A stretch of DNA of 64,000 bases from JABDBL01 sp963845445 (GCA_963845445.1 CAWJSE010000002.1:3348001-3412000), one strand, 5' to 3'; shown: positions 44,475 to 54,543, counted from the first letter of the stretch. Numbers and translations: made by a program. The notes: generated by a model from the letters alone, not told the origin.

Positions 44475-46387
44475 GTAAGCCTTCGTCCAACGCAGGTATG
44501 ACAACCAGAATTTAATGTGCATTAAGCTGGTCGTTTGATATTCTTGGGTAGAGTGAATTTATTTTTTCTCTCCTCGGTCATCAGCCAGGGGAGAAATTCT
44601 TTTAGGTCTGGTGGTGCTCTGCCGGGTGTTTTTGAACATTCGTTAAAGTAATCTAGCAACAAAGCTTGTGGATTGAGTCCATTAACCTGCCATGTCTGGA
44701 AGACAGTAAATAATTTAGCCGCCAATTGACCAGACCATTCTTTGCCACTACCGTAGCTGTTCTTGCGATTAATGACCAGATTTCTGAGTAATCTTTCGGC
44801 CCGGTTATTGTCTAGGCTAATACGCGGGTCAGTAAGAAATACTGTTAGGCCAATCCAGTGTGTCATGAAGCTTTTTAGTATTGTCTTTTGCTCTTTATGC
44901 AAATCTGGCTGTTCAAGCTGTGATTGCCAAAGTTGCTCAAGTTTTTTCACCTGCTGTTCAACCGCTAGATGGGCGTCATTCCAAGGCTGTCCTGATTGCC
45001 ACAGAGCCGTTCGTTTATGATTAAGAGCAAACAATATTCCTATTTCGCTAAGCCATTCTTGGGACCATTCTTTCAAGCTTGGTATGCCCTGAAAGACTTT
45101 GAGGATATCTCGTCTTTGGTGAACCCAGCACCAGGCATTTTTGATAGCTGGATTTAAAGTCCAGTAGCTCTTCAGTCTGTCAGTTAATAATATTCCTGTA
45201 GAACCGCCAAAGAAGTCTTTAGGCACATCTTTTGAACGGCTTTTATCTAGCAAGTAAACGACAGCATCCAAGCTGGCGAAAAGCCAGAACCACCATTGTT
45301 TGTCATTTCTGAGCCCATTATTTTCTTCAAAGACGCGCCAGGTGGACTCATCTGCATTCCACAGGTCTGCGCCGCGGCAATGATTGACTATTTGTTCATA
45401 CAAAGAGGCAAGCAGTGTGTCTATTATTTTCATGCCGCCTGTGACTGTACCGGCGGATAGATGTAAACCGTGCAAAGCCAATTCTTGTAAAACCCGTTGA
45501 GTTGGCACACCAAACATATATTTCCAGACAAGTAAATATACCCAGAGAGAGTTGCCGATTGTGGTGCGTGGATACAATTTAGGAGGAGGAGGGGCTTTTA
45601 ATATGACTTTGCCTTTGCAGTCGCATTGGCTGACCAAAATTCTTTTGCGACACACCCGTATATATGGTTTAACCTCTACCTCTGCTATTTCGCTGTCATC
45701 AGTTTTTGATACTAGGCGATATGGTTTGTTACAAATATCACAGGCACACTTAGGCGGGTCAAGAAATTCCTCACGTTGCTCAAGGTTACTTCTATCGCTG
45801 CGCCCATGACCATTACCTGGTCCGCATTTTTGACCACGTTTACGTTTTTCTTGTTCTGGTTCAGAGGCTAGTTTTAATTCTTGTATGGGGGCAATAGCCA
45901 GGGAGTCAGCCGTTTCAGTCTTGCGACCAAATTGGTCTTTTTGGAACCAAGCGATTCTTTTATTTGCGTTTTCTAATTCTTCTTTTAATTGTTGTATTTC
46001 CTGCTCCAGAGCTTGTTTTTGTTGACAGAAAGATTCTGTGGCAGCAATACGGCTTCTTCTAAGCCTTTTATTTTCTTGTCTAAGCTGCAAAATTTCTTGT
46101 TCAAGCTGCCCAATCTTTGCTTGGAAAGCAGATGCTTCAATCTGCCTAGCGGTTCTTTCATTCCTCAGCAATTGCAGCAGTGCCGGTACATCGTTATTTA
46201 CTAGCAGTAACTCAACAAAAGAGCTCGTCCGAGCGCTATTACTATTCGATCCCTGCAAGTTACTTTCTTTCTAGTAAAACAACCTCATTTATTTAAACTC
46301 CACCTCTCCAAAATGCCAAGACCTCCTAACGTATATGCCTGTAGCTTCTTCTTGACCTTGCCAAGCCTACCTCTACCGAAGGCTTAC
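44475..46387 (-). mobile_element. IS66-family element, copy 3 (right member of a tandem dimer)
   Basis: 1913 bp, same orientation as copy 2, separated from it by a single 8-bp ATTCAGTA. The same 8 bp follows at 46388-46395. The arrangement is therefore TSD-IS-TSD-IS-TSD, a direct repeat of a 1921-bp unit. This fits unequal recombination or replication slippage after one insertion better than two independent hits. Confidence 0.95.
44522..46258 (-). CDS. IS66 transposase (TnpC type), copy 3
   Basis: 578 aa, identical to copies 1 and 2. Intact. Confidence 0.93.
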   Translation of the reverse strand: MQGSNSNSARTSSFVELLLVNNDVPALLQLLRNERTARQIEASAFQAKIGQLEQEILQLRQENKRLRRSRIAATESFCQQKQALEQEIQQLKEELENANKRIAWFQKDQFGRKTETADSLAIAPIQELKLASEPEQEKRKRGQKCGPGNGHGRSDRSNLEQREEFLDPPKCACDICNKPYRLVSKTDDSEIAEVEVKPYIRVCRKRILVSQCDCKGKVILKAPPPPKLYPRTTIGNSLWVYLLVWKYMFGVPTQRVLQELALHGLHLSAGTVTGGMKIIDTLLASLYEQIVNHCRGADLWNADESTWRVFEENNGLRNDKQWWFWLFASLDAVVYLLDKSRSKDVPKDFFGGSTGILLTDRLKSYWTLNPAIKNAWCWVHQRRDILKVFQGIPSLKEWSQEWLSEIGILFALNHKRTALWQSGQPWNDAHLAVEQQVKKLEQLWQSQLEQPDLHKEQKTILKSFMTHWIGLTVFLTDPRISLDNNRAERLLRNLVINRKNSYGSGKEWSGQLAAKLFTVFQTWQVNGLNPQALLLDYFNECSKTPGRAPPDLKEFLPWLMTEERKNKFTLPKNIKRPA

Positions 46388-46395
46388 ATTCAGTA

Positions 46396-46712
46396 CAGAA
46401 ATAGCTGCTAGCGCGAGCGGCATAAAGATGTAAAGGGTAGATTTAATTTACTAATTGTATGTGATAACTCCCATGTTCAGGAAGTACACAAGGGGCTGCT
46501 CATCGGCCCAAACAGCCGCCGCAGTTTAATAATTGCAGTCTGCTGGTTTGTTATGCATTGCCCTTTTATCCCTGCAAGCGGTATTGATTTTGCCTTGTCA
46601 ATTTTGTCAAGGTAAAAGCATCGTTGAACAACTTCGAGTAAAAACAGGATACCCCCAGACCGCGCTAGAAGCAAAACCACTTCGGAAAACCCATTCAGAA
46701 GGGAAGGCCCAC
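46396..46712. other. Intergenic region, AT-rich then GC-rich
   Basis: The first 240 bp are AT-rich, with no supported gene. An open frame from 46533 runs into the next gene but lacks a ribosome site upstream of 46713. It should contain the promoter of that gene. Confidence 0.4.
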
Positions 46713-47303
46713 ATGCCTAGCTTAGACATCGCGACGGTGCTCAAGAAAATCAAGATCAGGGTCCAACTGGACCGCGAGCGGCTGCTGCGCGAGCAATCCG
46801 AAGTGACCGTTGAGTTCCTCACCACACGGTCACAGCTCGCCCTCCATTACCATCCCTGGCACTACATTCCTGGCGACCAGCCGGTAATCGACGCGGGGTG
46901 GGATTGGGTGAAGGACGGCGTACCGGCCCGTAATCTCTCGGTTACTGAATTGGCCGAGAATTCCTGGCTGGTTGGCTCACACCGTCGGGCGAGCATCGAC
47001 TACATGGCGAGCATCTACGGAAAATTTGAGGACCCGCTCCAGGCAACCATCCTCACTTACGCCGTCTCGCACGGACGGCGGGTGATTTTGGACGGCAATC
47101 ACCGGTCTGCGCACATCGCCCAGTCGGGCCGGCAGTTTTGCATCTTCGCCTTCTGCATCAAGGGTCCAGTGGACGGCGCGATCAATCCAGACATTTATCC
47201 TCTCACGCGCAAGGGGGTGCCGCTGTACTTGCAAAAGCAGGTGCCGAGCGCCGTCATGCCCAGTAGCGACGATTTTCCAATGGGCCCGTTTTCAGACAGG
47301 TAG
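46713..47303 (+). CDS. ParB-like nuclease-domain protein (tentative), 196 aa
   Basis: The start ATG is preceded by GAAGGGAAGG. The core segment SHGRRVILDGNHRSAHIAQSG resembles the ParB/sulfiredoxin-type motif (DGNHR). The protein also contains WLVGSHRRASIDYMASIYGKF and a Cys-containing strand FCIFAFCIKG. ParB-like domains occur in plasmid partition proteins and in phosphotransferases, so the role stays open. Single gene of its GC-rich block, directly followed by a terminator that abuts the trp operon. Confidence 0.5.
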   Translation: MPSLDIATVLKKIKIRVQLDRERLLREQSEVTVEFLTTRSQLALHYHPWHYIPGDQPVIDAGWDWVKDGVPARNLSVTELAENSWLVGSHRRASIDYMASIYGKFEDPLQATILTYAVSHGRRVILDGNHRSAHIAQSGRQFCIFAFCIKGPVDGAINPDIYPLTRKGVPLYLQKQVPSAVMPSSDDFPMGPFSDR

Positions 47304-47335
47304 ATCCGTTTGGGTGGGGCCGCAAGTGAGATTAG

Positions 47336-47382
47336 ATCGCCGGGGGAATACGCATTCGTGCTTTCCCTCCGGCGATTTTTTA
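47336..47382 (+). terminator. Rho-independent terminator between the 46713 gene and trpA
   Basis: ATCGCCGG and its complement CCGGCGAT enclose a loop and are followed by TTTTTTATCTTTTTG. It ends the plus-strand gene and, on the other strand, lies directly after the trpA stop, so it may serve both. Confidence 0.8.
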
Positions 47383-47398
47383 TCTTTTTGCTATTTGT

Positions 47399-48229
47399 TC
47401 AATTTACTTTAGACAATTGCTGCTTACATACGGCGAGCATGTCGGCATAATATTTATCTAGTTCTTTAAGAGCATTTTCAAAATTATTAGTTTGCACAAT
47501 TTTTATAACTTGCGAGCCAGTTATTACTCCATCGGCACCCACATCAAACATGCTCTGGGCGTCAGTAGGTGATGATATGCCAAAACCGGCACATACAGGC
47601 AATTTAGTATGCTTTCTTATTTCGTCCATTTTATTTTTTAGCGATAAATCTTTTTGGTGAGAGCGCGCATTGGTACCGGTTACTCCCAAGCGAGAAATGA
47701 GATATAAAAATCCGCTGGCTTGAGAAACAATTTTATCCAGCCTATCGGCAGGAGTAACCGGCGAAATTAAAAATAGCAGATCAATGCCATTTTTTTTGGC
47801 TGCTGGTAATACTTCGCCAGCACTTTCTGCAGGTAGATCAGCAATTAATACTCCATCAACGCCACTCTCTTTAGCCAGAGCAAAAAATTTATCAATTCCT
47901 TTGGCTAATACTGTATTGAAATAAACAAGAATGCCTATAGGAATATTTTTGTCTAATGCTCTTACTTCAGCTACTAATGTAAAAGCGTCTTTTACTGCAA
48001 AGCCGGATGAGATTGTTTCGAAGGCTGCCGCTTGCAGTATTGGACCATCAGCAATAGGATCACTAAAAGCAATACCTAATTCAAGACAGCTCGCGCCACT
48101 TTTGATCATCTGCTTAATGATAGACAAACAACGCTCTTTATCTGGCCAGCCAAGTATTGTAAAAGGAATAAATGCTTTGTGATTGTCTTTTTTTATTTGA
48201 CTAAATCTGCGCTCGTAATTACCGTCCAT
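47399..48229 (-). CDS. trpA: Tryptophan synthase alpha subunit
   Basis: 276 aa. It splits indole-3-glycerol phosphate to indole and glyceraldehyde 3-phosphate. The catalytic Glu is in LELGIAFSDPIADGP and the Asp in LIADLPAES; the phosphate-binding loop is VCAGFGISSP and ADGVITGSQV. The start overlaps the end of trpB, which couples their translation and supports the alpha2beta2 complex. Intact, last gene of the operon. Confidence 0.96.
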   Translation of the reverse strand: MDGNYERRFSQIKKDNHKAFIPFTILGWPDKERCLSIIKQMIKSGASCLELGIAFSDPIADGPILQAAAFETISSGFAVKDAFTLVAEVRALDKNIPIGILVYFNTVLAKGIDKFFALAKESGVDGVLIADLPAESAGEVLPAAKKNGIDLLFLISPVTPADRLDKIVSQASGFLYLISRLGVTGTNARSHQKDLSLKNKMDEIRKHTKLPVCAGFGISSPTDAQSMFDVGADGVITGSQVIKIVQTNNFENALKELDKYYADMLAVCKQQLSKVN

Positions 48230-49388
48230 ATTTTTTTACCTCAGCTAGATCTTTGTCTCCCCGTCCAGAAAGATTTATCAATATAGAAGTTGATTGATCT
48301 ACTTGCTTAGCTAATTTTTTGGCGTAAGCAAGAGCATGCGCACTTTCTAAAGCCGGAATTATACCTTCACATGCTGATAATTCATGGAAAGCCTCAATTG
48401 CTTCTTTATCAGCAATAGCCACATAAGAGGCACGCCCTATCTCTTGCAAATAAGCGTGTTCAGGTCCCACAGAAGGATAATCTAAACCTGCGGCAATACT
48501 ATGAGCTTCCAGAATTTGTCCGTCTGAATTTTGCATAATTTTGCTTTTCATACCGTGCAAGCAACCGTCTGTGCCTTTAGTTAAAACGGCACCGTGCCTA
48601 TTTGTATCCAAGCCATCGCCTGCCGGTTCAACGCCCACCAGTTTTACTTCTTTGTCTTCCACAAAAGCAGTAAAAATACCAATGGCATTTGATCCGCCAC
48701 CCACACAGGCTATTACATAATCTGGTAATCCATTGTAGTCTGCCATAAATTGACCACGGGCTTCGTCCCCAATTATTCGTTGAAAATATTTGACAATAGC
48801 AGGAAAGGGATGCGGACCGGCTACCGTGCCCATTAAATAGTGGGTGTTTTCTAGATTGGCAATCCAATCTCGTAGCGCTTCATTAATGGCGTCCTTTAAA
48901 GTGCGGCTGCCAGTTTTTACCGCGTGCAATTGACAGCCCATTAATTCCATACGCTGTACGTTCGATTGCTGGCGGGCTATGTCTATTTCTCCCATATAAA
49001 CTTCTGTTTTTAAGCCCAGCAACGCGCCTGCCATAGCACAAGCCACACCATGTTGACCTGCCCCGGTTTCGGCAATAATGCGGGTTTTACCCATGGTTTT
49101 GGCTAATAGAGCCTGTCCTAGACCGTTGTTCGTTTTGTGGGCGCCACCGTGTAAGAGATCTTCGCGCTTAAGAAAAATTTTTGCACCCCATTTATTGGAG
49201 ATATTTTTGGCATGATAAAGTGGTGTTGGTCGACCGGCATATTTTGTCGAAAGCTCTTGGTATTGAGCCAGACTGTCTTTGCTCTTTTGGAATTTTAAAA
49301 ATTGCTCTTCCAATTGTTCCAGCGCAGGCATCAATGTTTCTGGTACATAAATGCCGCCGTACTGCCCAAACTTGCCTGTACTTATCAT
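48219..49388 (-). CDS. trpB: Tryptophan synthase beta subunit
   Basis: 389 aa, PLP enzyme joining indole and serine. It shows GGAHKTNNGLGQALLAK with the PLP-binding Lys, GAGQHGVACAMAGAL, the phosphate-binding CVGGGSNAIGIF and the closing LSGRGDKDLAEV. Full length and intact. The ATG overlaps the trpF stop (ATGA). Confidence 0.97.
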   Translation of the reverse strand: MISTGKFGQYGGIYVPETLMPALEQLEEQFLKFQKSKDSLAQYQELSTKYAGRPTPLYHAKNISNKWGAKIFLKREDLLHGGAHKTNNGLGQALLAKTMGKTRIIAETGAGQHGVACAMAGALLGLKTEVYMGEIDIARQQSNVQRMELMGCQLHAVKTGSRTLKDAINEALRDWIANLENTHYLMGTVAGPHPFPAIVKYFQRIIGDEARGQFMADYNGLPDYVIACVGGGSNAIGIFTAFVEDKEVKLVGVEPAGDGLDTNRHGAVLTKGTDGCLHGMKSKIMQNSDGQILEAHSIAAGLDYPSVGPEHAYLQEIGRASYVAIADKEAIEAFHELSACEGIIPALESAHALAYAKKLAKQVDQSTSILINLSGRGDKDLAEVKKYGR

Positions 49389-50266
49389 GGGCTACCCCCA
49401 GTTGGCGGCTCAGTTTGAGATATAAGCGGCTCATTATTTTGTTTTTGAATCTTGGCAAGAAAGTCAGCAATTAAAGTTTCGCTTTTTTGTCTTGCTGTTG
49501 TTTCTACTCCTGATGCTATATCCAAAGCCGCTGGCTTCAGCCTTTGTAATACGCTTTCAATATTTTTTGCATTTAAACCACCAGCCAAAAAATAATTTTG
49601 TAGATGCTTTTCAATTATATTAAGCGCCTGGCTAGCGGAGGCGAGCCAATCAAAGTTAGCATTCTTTTTTGGCCTATCAAATAAATAATGTTGGCAATAT
49701 GGTTTGTATGTCTCTAAAATAGCCAAACAATTTTCAATGGCTGCTGCGCTCGTATCCTGCTCTTTATCCGCTTCGCGGCCTTTAGGCGTGAAAGCCGATT
49801 GGGCATTAGGCAAACTTTTACCGCTTTGCAGATCGAGCATTGGCAGAGTAATGCAGGGTTCATCGTCGACTATTTTACTGGCAAGTTGAAATGTTTTAAT
49901 AACGGGCTTAGACAGAATGCTACATAAACTTGGTGGTTCTTTCCCATGTAATTGAAAATAATCCAAGCCAACCAATGAAGCAATATTTTCCATTTCTCCC
50001 AAAGAAGAATTTTGAAAAACACCCACTACTTGAATGTCTTTGCCAACCGCTTCCACAATAGGTTTAGCAAGCATCGGATCAATATAACGCGGGCTATCTT
50101 TGACAAAAATCAAGCCCATATAGTCAGCCTTATATTTAACTGCTAATTGAGCATCGCCAATATTGCAAATGCCGCAAATTTTTATTTTTGGCGCAGGCAC
50201 CGATGATGCTTTAACAGCATCCTCGCCAACCAATGCAGAGGAAATCGGGTTCGAATTTGTTGTCAC
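49385..50266 (-). CDS. trpF: Phosphoribosylanthranilate isomerase, enlarged
   Basis: 293 aa against about 210 in most relatives. The catalytic Cys is in KIKICGICNIGDAQ and the Asp in HYLFDRPKK; the phosphate-binding segments NYFLAGGLNAKNIE and ALDIASGVET are present. Extra length comes from a 25-residue N-terminal extension, an insertion of about 50 residues after TFQLASKIVDDEPC, and a Gln/Pro tail. It starts at GTG overlapping the trpC stop. Frame intact. Confidence 0.92.
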   Translation of the reverse strand: MTTNSNPISSALVGEDAVKASSVPAPKIKICGICNIGDAQLAVKYKADYMGLIFVKDSPRYIDPMLAKPIVEAVGKDIQVVGVFQNSSLGEMENIASLVGLDYFQLHGKEPPSLCSILSKPVIKTFQLASKIVDDEPCITLPMLDLQSGKSLPNAQSAFTPKGREADKEQDTSAAAIENCLAILETYKPYCQHYLFDRPKKNANFDWLASASQALNIIEKHLQNYFLAGGLNAKNIESVLQRLKPAALDIASGVETTARQKSETLIADFLAKIQKQNNEPLISQTEPPTGGSP

Positions 50267-51082
50267 TTGCTGCCTCCTTGTCCACTGGGTTGTACCGGCG
50301 CAGACAGTCTAATATCGATTAATTCTTTAAATTCATTTTCTAGATTCTCTGAACGCATAAATTGCGAACCAATCAAAAAATTGGTACAAAATGGTATAAA
50401 TTCCTCTATGTCAGACTTAGACTGCATGCCACTCGCCGATATAACTGTTGTTTTATCTTCTATAAATTGAGAAAGCTATTTTAGTAGTATCAAAGCTTAT
50501 TTTAAAATCGTCTAAATTACGATTATTGATTAAAATGACTTCTGGTTGCGGTTTTAACGCCATTGCCCGCTCCAATTCTACTTTGTTTTGCACTTCCACA
50601 ACTGCTGTCATGGCTAGATCATTTATTTGTTTGTAGAGAATTTCTAACTCCTCTTGATCAAGAATTTTAACTATCAACAGCACTGCTTGCGCACCATTCT
50701 GTCTTGCTAAATAGCATTGATAGGGGTCTAAAATAAAATCTTTGCAAAGGGTCGGCAAGTGACTTTTTTTACTTACTTCTGCTAACAATTCAAAACTGCC
50801 GCCAAAATATTTTTCGTCAGTCAATACAGAAATTGCGCTAGCATATTTATTGTAAACGGTTACTATGTCATCGATACGAAAATCATTAATAAGATTGTCA
50901 GCGCTGGGCGATTTTGGTTTGATTTCAGCAATAATATTTAATGCTGGTTTTCGCAGAGCTTGTAAAAATGAACCATCGCCTGGCTTGACGCTTTGCTTGA
51001 GCTTATCTAATTCTAGGCTGGCTTGTTTGCTCTCAATCTCCACTCTGGTATTGGCAATTATTTTATCGAGTATATTTGGCAT
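50263..51082 (-). CDS. trpC: Indole-3-glycerol phosphate synthase, one frameshift
   Basis: Closes the indole ring in tryptophan synthesis. Start ATG 51082 (MPNILDKIIANTRVEIE), overlapping the trpD end. The barrel is intact to residue about 200: AEIKPKSPS, LTDEKYFGGSFE, LCKDFILDPYQCYLARQNGA, VEVQNKVELERAM, LINNRNLDDF. One base is missing near 50478, after which the other frame continues FIEDKTTVISASGMQSKSD and ends GQGGSK at a stop overlapping trpF. With the shift corrected the protein is about 272 aa, normal for TrpC. Confidence 0.9.
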
Positions 51083-52053
51083 AAATGCTCCTGCACTGCT
51101 CATATTTGGCTAATACCGCTCCTGATGATATAAGATCATTAGCTAATCTTGCTCCTTCTTCTATGCTGGCAGATTTGCCTGCCACAAAAAATCCGGCACC
51201 AGCATTTAAGCTTACTGAATTAACGAAATAATTTGTCCAAGGTAGGCAGCCGCTTATCATTTCCTTGAAGATCTGGGCATTTTCTTCGGCTGTCAAAAGC
51301 GGGGTACCAGGATTATCAGTGTCCATACTTAAGGATAAAGAGCTGCTGTTAATTGAGCTACTATCGACCGACAGAATTTCGTTGGAGCAGCTTGGATCTA
51401 ATTCATCTAAGCCCGAATCGGCTCGAACAATAAGCGCTTTTTTAGAGCCTTTGTATGAAAATAAATAATCGGCAATCATCTTTTGCCCATCACTGGTTGG
51501 CGTACCCAGTATTCTAAAAGTAGGCGAAAAGGATTTAAAAGTGGTCCGACTAAATTAAAAATGGTAGGTTTTCCTAGCGCTTTTCTAATGGGCGCTAATT
51601 TAGCTAAACCAGGATAAAAATTGGGAGCAAAGGGAAAACACAGATTAGTAGATTGCAATATTTCTAGCAAATCTCGAGCAGAAGGAATAATTGGCAAACC
51701 CAAATATTCTAAAAAATCAAAACTACCGCTTAGTCCACAAGCTGCTCGACTACCAAATTTGGCTACTTTTAGGTTCGCTGCAGCTAGAACAAAAGCTACT
51801 GATGTCGAAGTGTTGTAATGAGAGATGCCACTACCACCGGTGCCACAACAATCTATAATGTCTTCTTGTGCAGTAAATAGATTGATCGGTGGCTGGTCCC
51901 ATCCTTTTCATTTGCTTCTAAAACACTAATGATTAAATCATTTAGCGCAGCCGCATCTGGTTTTTCGAGACTCATTTCAAGTAAATACTGATAGGACACC
52001 TGGTCGCTTAATGCGCCAGATATTAAATCAGTCAATTTGGATATAGCTAACAT
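51063..52053 (-). CDS. trpD: Anthranilate phosphoribosyltransferase, two frameshifts
   Basis: Transfers phosphoribose to anthranilate. The N-terminal helices (MLAISKLTDLISGAL...ALNDLIISVLEAN) start at an ATG overlapping the trpG stop. The frame then shifts near 51890 into the PRPP loop DCCGTGGSGISHYNTSTSVAF, runs through FPFAPNFYPGLAKLAPIRKALG and NLVGPLLNP, and shifts again at a T-run near 51526 before RILGTPTSDGQKM, IVRADSGLDELDP and GFFVAGKSASIEEGARLA. The three pieces together give a normal 330-aa enzyme. Either sequencing indels or recent decay. Confidence 0.88.
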
Positions 52054-52637
52054 TTTTCAATAAAATTTCTAAGAATTTGCTGACCTACCGGTGTGCCGAT
52101 TGATTCAGGATGAAATTGCAATCCATACAAAGGATATTTTGAATGCTGGACCGCCATAATTAAATTGTGTCGACTCTCACGAGCGATTACTGTAAGCGCA
52201 TCAGGAAAGGCCTCTTCAGAAGCAATTAATGAATGATAGCGCATAGCTGCAAAGCTATTGGGTAAACCAAAAAAAAGCGGCGATTTAGCAGTGATTTTTA
52301 TCTCACTCGATTTGCCGTGCACAATTTGCGGAGCGCCAATAACTTTACCGCCCAGATGTTGCACAATACCTTGATGTCCAAGACAAATGCCTAAGACCGG
52401 ACAAGCCAGGCTGTTTACCTGTGTAATTATATCTTTGCATACCCCAAAATCTTTATCTATAGCGGGGTGTCCGGGCCCCGGCGAGAGAACGACACGTTGG
52501 GGAGCCAAAGATTTTATACGGGCGAAGTTAATTTCATCGTTACGAAAAACACTAATCTCATCGGCACCCACTTCCGCCAGCATCTGATACAGATTAAAAG
52601 TAAAAGAGTCATAATTATCAATAATTACTATTTTCAT
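52047..52637 (-). CDS. trpG: Anthranilate synthase glutamine amidotransferase component
   Basis: 196-aa class I amidotransferase supplying ammonia to TrpE. The nucleophile Cys is in PVLGICLGHQGIVQHLGG, with the catalytic His and Glu in YGLQFHPESIGTPVGQQ, and the N-terminal IIDNYDSFTFNLYQML is typical. Intact. It overlaps trpE (ATGA) and trpD, so it is translationally coupled on both sides. Confidence 0.96.
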   Translation of the reverse strand: MKIVIIDNYDSFTFNLYQMLAEVGADEISVFRNDEINFARIKSLAPQRVVLSPGPGHPAIDKDFGVCKDIITQVNSLACPVLGICLGHQGIVQHLGGKVIGAPQIVHGKSSEIKITAKSPLFFGLPNSFAAMRYHSLIASEEAFPDALTVIARESRHNLIMAVQHSKYPLYGLQFHPESIGTPVGQQILRNFIEKC

Positions 52638-54171
52638 TTAAAGGCGGCCCCAGCTAATTTAATGGCTTGTAATACGCTCTTTGCTTTGTTGCGGCTTTCT
52701 TGGTATTCAGCTTCTGGATCTGAGTCGAAGACAATACCGCCACCAGCGTTCACATGAGCCAAATTGTCCTTAAGCAAGGCAGACCTAATAGCAATTGCAG
52801 CATCCATATTGCCGTGCAGGTCGAAATAACCCACTGCTCCAGCATAAATACCTCTTCTTTCTGGTTCTAATTCTGAAAGTAGTTGCATGGCTCTAATCTT
52901 TGGTGCACCAGATACAGTACCGGCCGGAAAGCAGCTTTGGAAAGCATCAAAGCAGTTTTTACCAGCACTCAATTCCCCCTTTATTGTGGTAGACATATGC
53001 ATAACATGCGTATACTTGCTAATTAGCGCCAGTTCCTCAGGTTTAATTGTGCCTGGCTTGCATACTCGTCCGAGATCATTGCGGCCAGATCAACGAGCAT
53101 GCGATGTTCTGCCATCTCTTTTTCGTCATGTTTTAATTCCTGGCAAAGCGCCTCGTCTTCAGCTGCATCAGCGCCGCGGCGATTTGTACCGGCTATGGCT
53201 CTTAGCATTAATTCTCCGTTGCGGCATTGCAAAAATGTTTCTGGTGATGAGCCCAAGTAAACAAATTCAGGATGTTTAAGATAATAAGCGTAAGGCGAAG
53301 GATTGGTAGCTTGGAGCATGCGATATATATCGAGCGCTGAAAAATTACACGGCAGGCTAAAGCGTTGCGACAGAACTATTTGGAATGCCTCTCCTTGCTC
53401 GATATATTCTTTGCAGCGTTTAACAGCTTGCATATATTCTTCTTTTGTAAACGATGTGGCTACTTTCCTAAATATTGAATTTTCATCAAGTACTAGATCG
53501 CTAAGCTGCAAAGGTTTGAGTTTTTTATCTTCTAGCATTCTGACCAATACTGACTGAGCATGCGCTTCTCCACGCCAGGAGAGTATCTGAATATGCTTAT
53601 ATTGATGATCGAAAACCACCACAGCATCGTATAGACCGTAATAGCCTTGCGGCACAGATTGCGGATCTTTCTTTTGCTGTGGAATTTTTTCAAAATATTG
53701 GCAGGCGTTATAACCCATATAACCTGCAAAACCACCAGCAAATGGCAAGTCTGCGCATTTATTTTCGAAATCAGTAATTGCCTGTTTGTCTTCTTTTGAA
53801 GCACTAGCCTTTATTTGTTCTAAGTGTTCTTGATATTGCTTTAAGATGTCTTGCAAAAAGTGAATGGGATTATTCATCTCTTCTTTAATAATTTCCTTGC
53901 TATCGCGCTTGCTAATGAAAGCAAAATTGTTATTAAAAACAACAGTCAAAAGTGGGTCAAATCCCAAGAATGAATAGCGCGCCAGTCGCCCTTCTCCCTC
54001 AACACTTTCAAGCAAAAAGGCATGCCGCTCATCAGCACTTAATTTTGAAAAAATATCTACCGGGGTTCCTATGTCCGAGGCAAAAGTAAGTATTGCCGGT
54101 ATTGCAGCACCACTATCTTTGACTTTGCGCCCTTTTGGTTTTTCTTTGAAAATCAATTCAGCCGTTAACAT
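52634..54171 (-). CDS. trpE: Anthranilate synthase component I, one frameshift
   Basis: Converts chorismate and ammonia (from TrpG) to anthranilate. The first 360 residues read well: the Trp-binding LLESVEGEGRLARYSFLGF, then GDKRAFQIVLSQRF-like EAFQIVLSQRFSLP, YVYLGSSPETFLQ and AIAGTNRRGADAAED. At about 53083 one C is missing. The other frame then continues RNDLGRVCKPGTIK and THVMHMSTTIKGELS, and ends PAGTVSGAPKIRAM to IKLAGAAFK. Corrected length is about 512 aa, full for TrpE. First structural gene behind the leader peptide. Confidence 0.92.
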
Positions 54172-54188
54172 GAGTTTTCCTTATTAAT

Positions 54189-54218
54189 CAAAAAACCGCA
54201 GATCTTAAATCTGCGGTT
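54189..54218 (-). terminator. Attenuator terminator of the trp operon
   Basis: On the minus strand AACCGCAGAT-TTAAG-ATCTGCGGTT is a 10-bp perfect stem followed by TTTTTTG, 18 bp before the trpE ATG. Its left arm AACCGCAG also pairs with upstream leader sequence (GGTTCATC), so antiterminator and terminator exclude each other. Confidence 0.93.
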
Positions 54219-54253
54219 CACCGTGAGTAATTATTAAAAAAGCCGTAGCCAAT

Positions 54254-54307
54254 TTACCTCAGATGAACCTGATAAAGCCACCAACTAGTAAAAGAGCGAT
54301 CAAACAT
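54254..54307 (-). CDS. trpL: Trp-operon leader peptide with tandem Trp codons
   Basis: A 17-residue frame, MFDRSFTSWWLYQVHLR, with two adjacent TGG codons at positions 9-10, ending 35 bp before the attenuator hairpin. Ribosomes stalled at the Trp codons when charged tRNA-Trp is scarce would free the downstream strand for the antiterminator. The codons for QVHLR (GGTTCATC) pair with GGTGAACC just upstream of the terminator. It closely matches the leader at 61811, so its conservation between two loci is strong evidence that it is real. Confidence 0.9.
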   Translation of the reverse strand: MFDRSFTSWWLYQVHLR

Positions 54308-54543
54308 AATATTGAGAATACCTACCCATTGTTGTCAAACAACAAAAAGAATTAAAAGCCCGTATAAAATGCAGCTTACCCTATGATCATAACCTGGTCA
54401 ACTGGGCGGGTCAAGTAATTATTGCGTACCAACCGACCATAATTGGCTCAGCAAAGCGTTGTTCACGCAACGAATATAACTTTTACCTTCGATCTCTAAA
54501 CCTTTACTTCCCTATTACCGACAAATAGATAAATGTGAAGATT
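54308..54543. other. Promoter region of the trp operon, no gene
   Basis: AT-rich. On the minus strand a -35-like TTGACA lies 40 bp upstream of the leader peptide start, but no convincing -10 with proper spacing is seen (TATTCT or CAATAT are candidates). No other gene supported. Confidence 0.45.
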
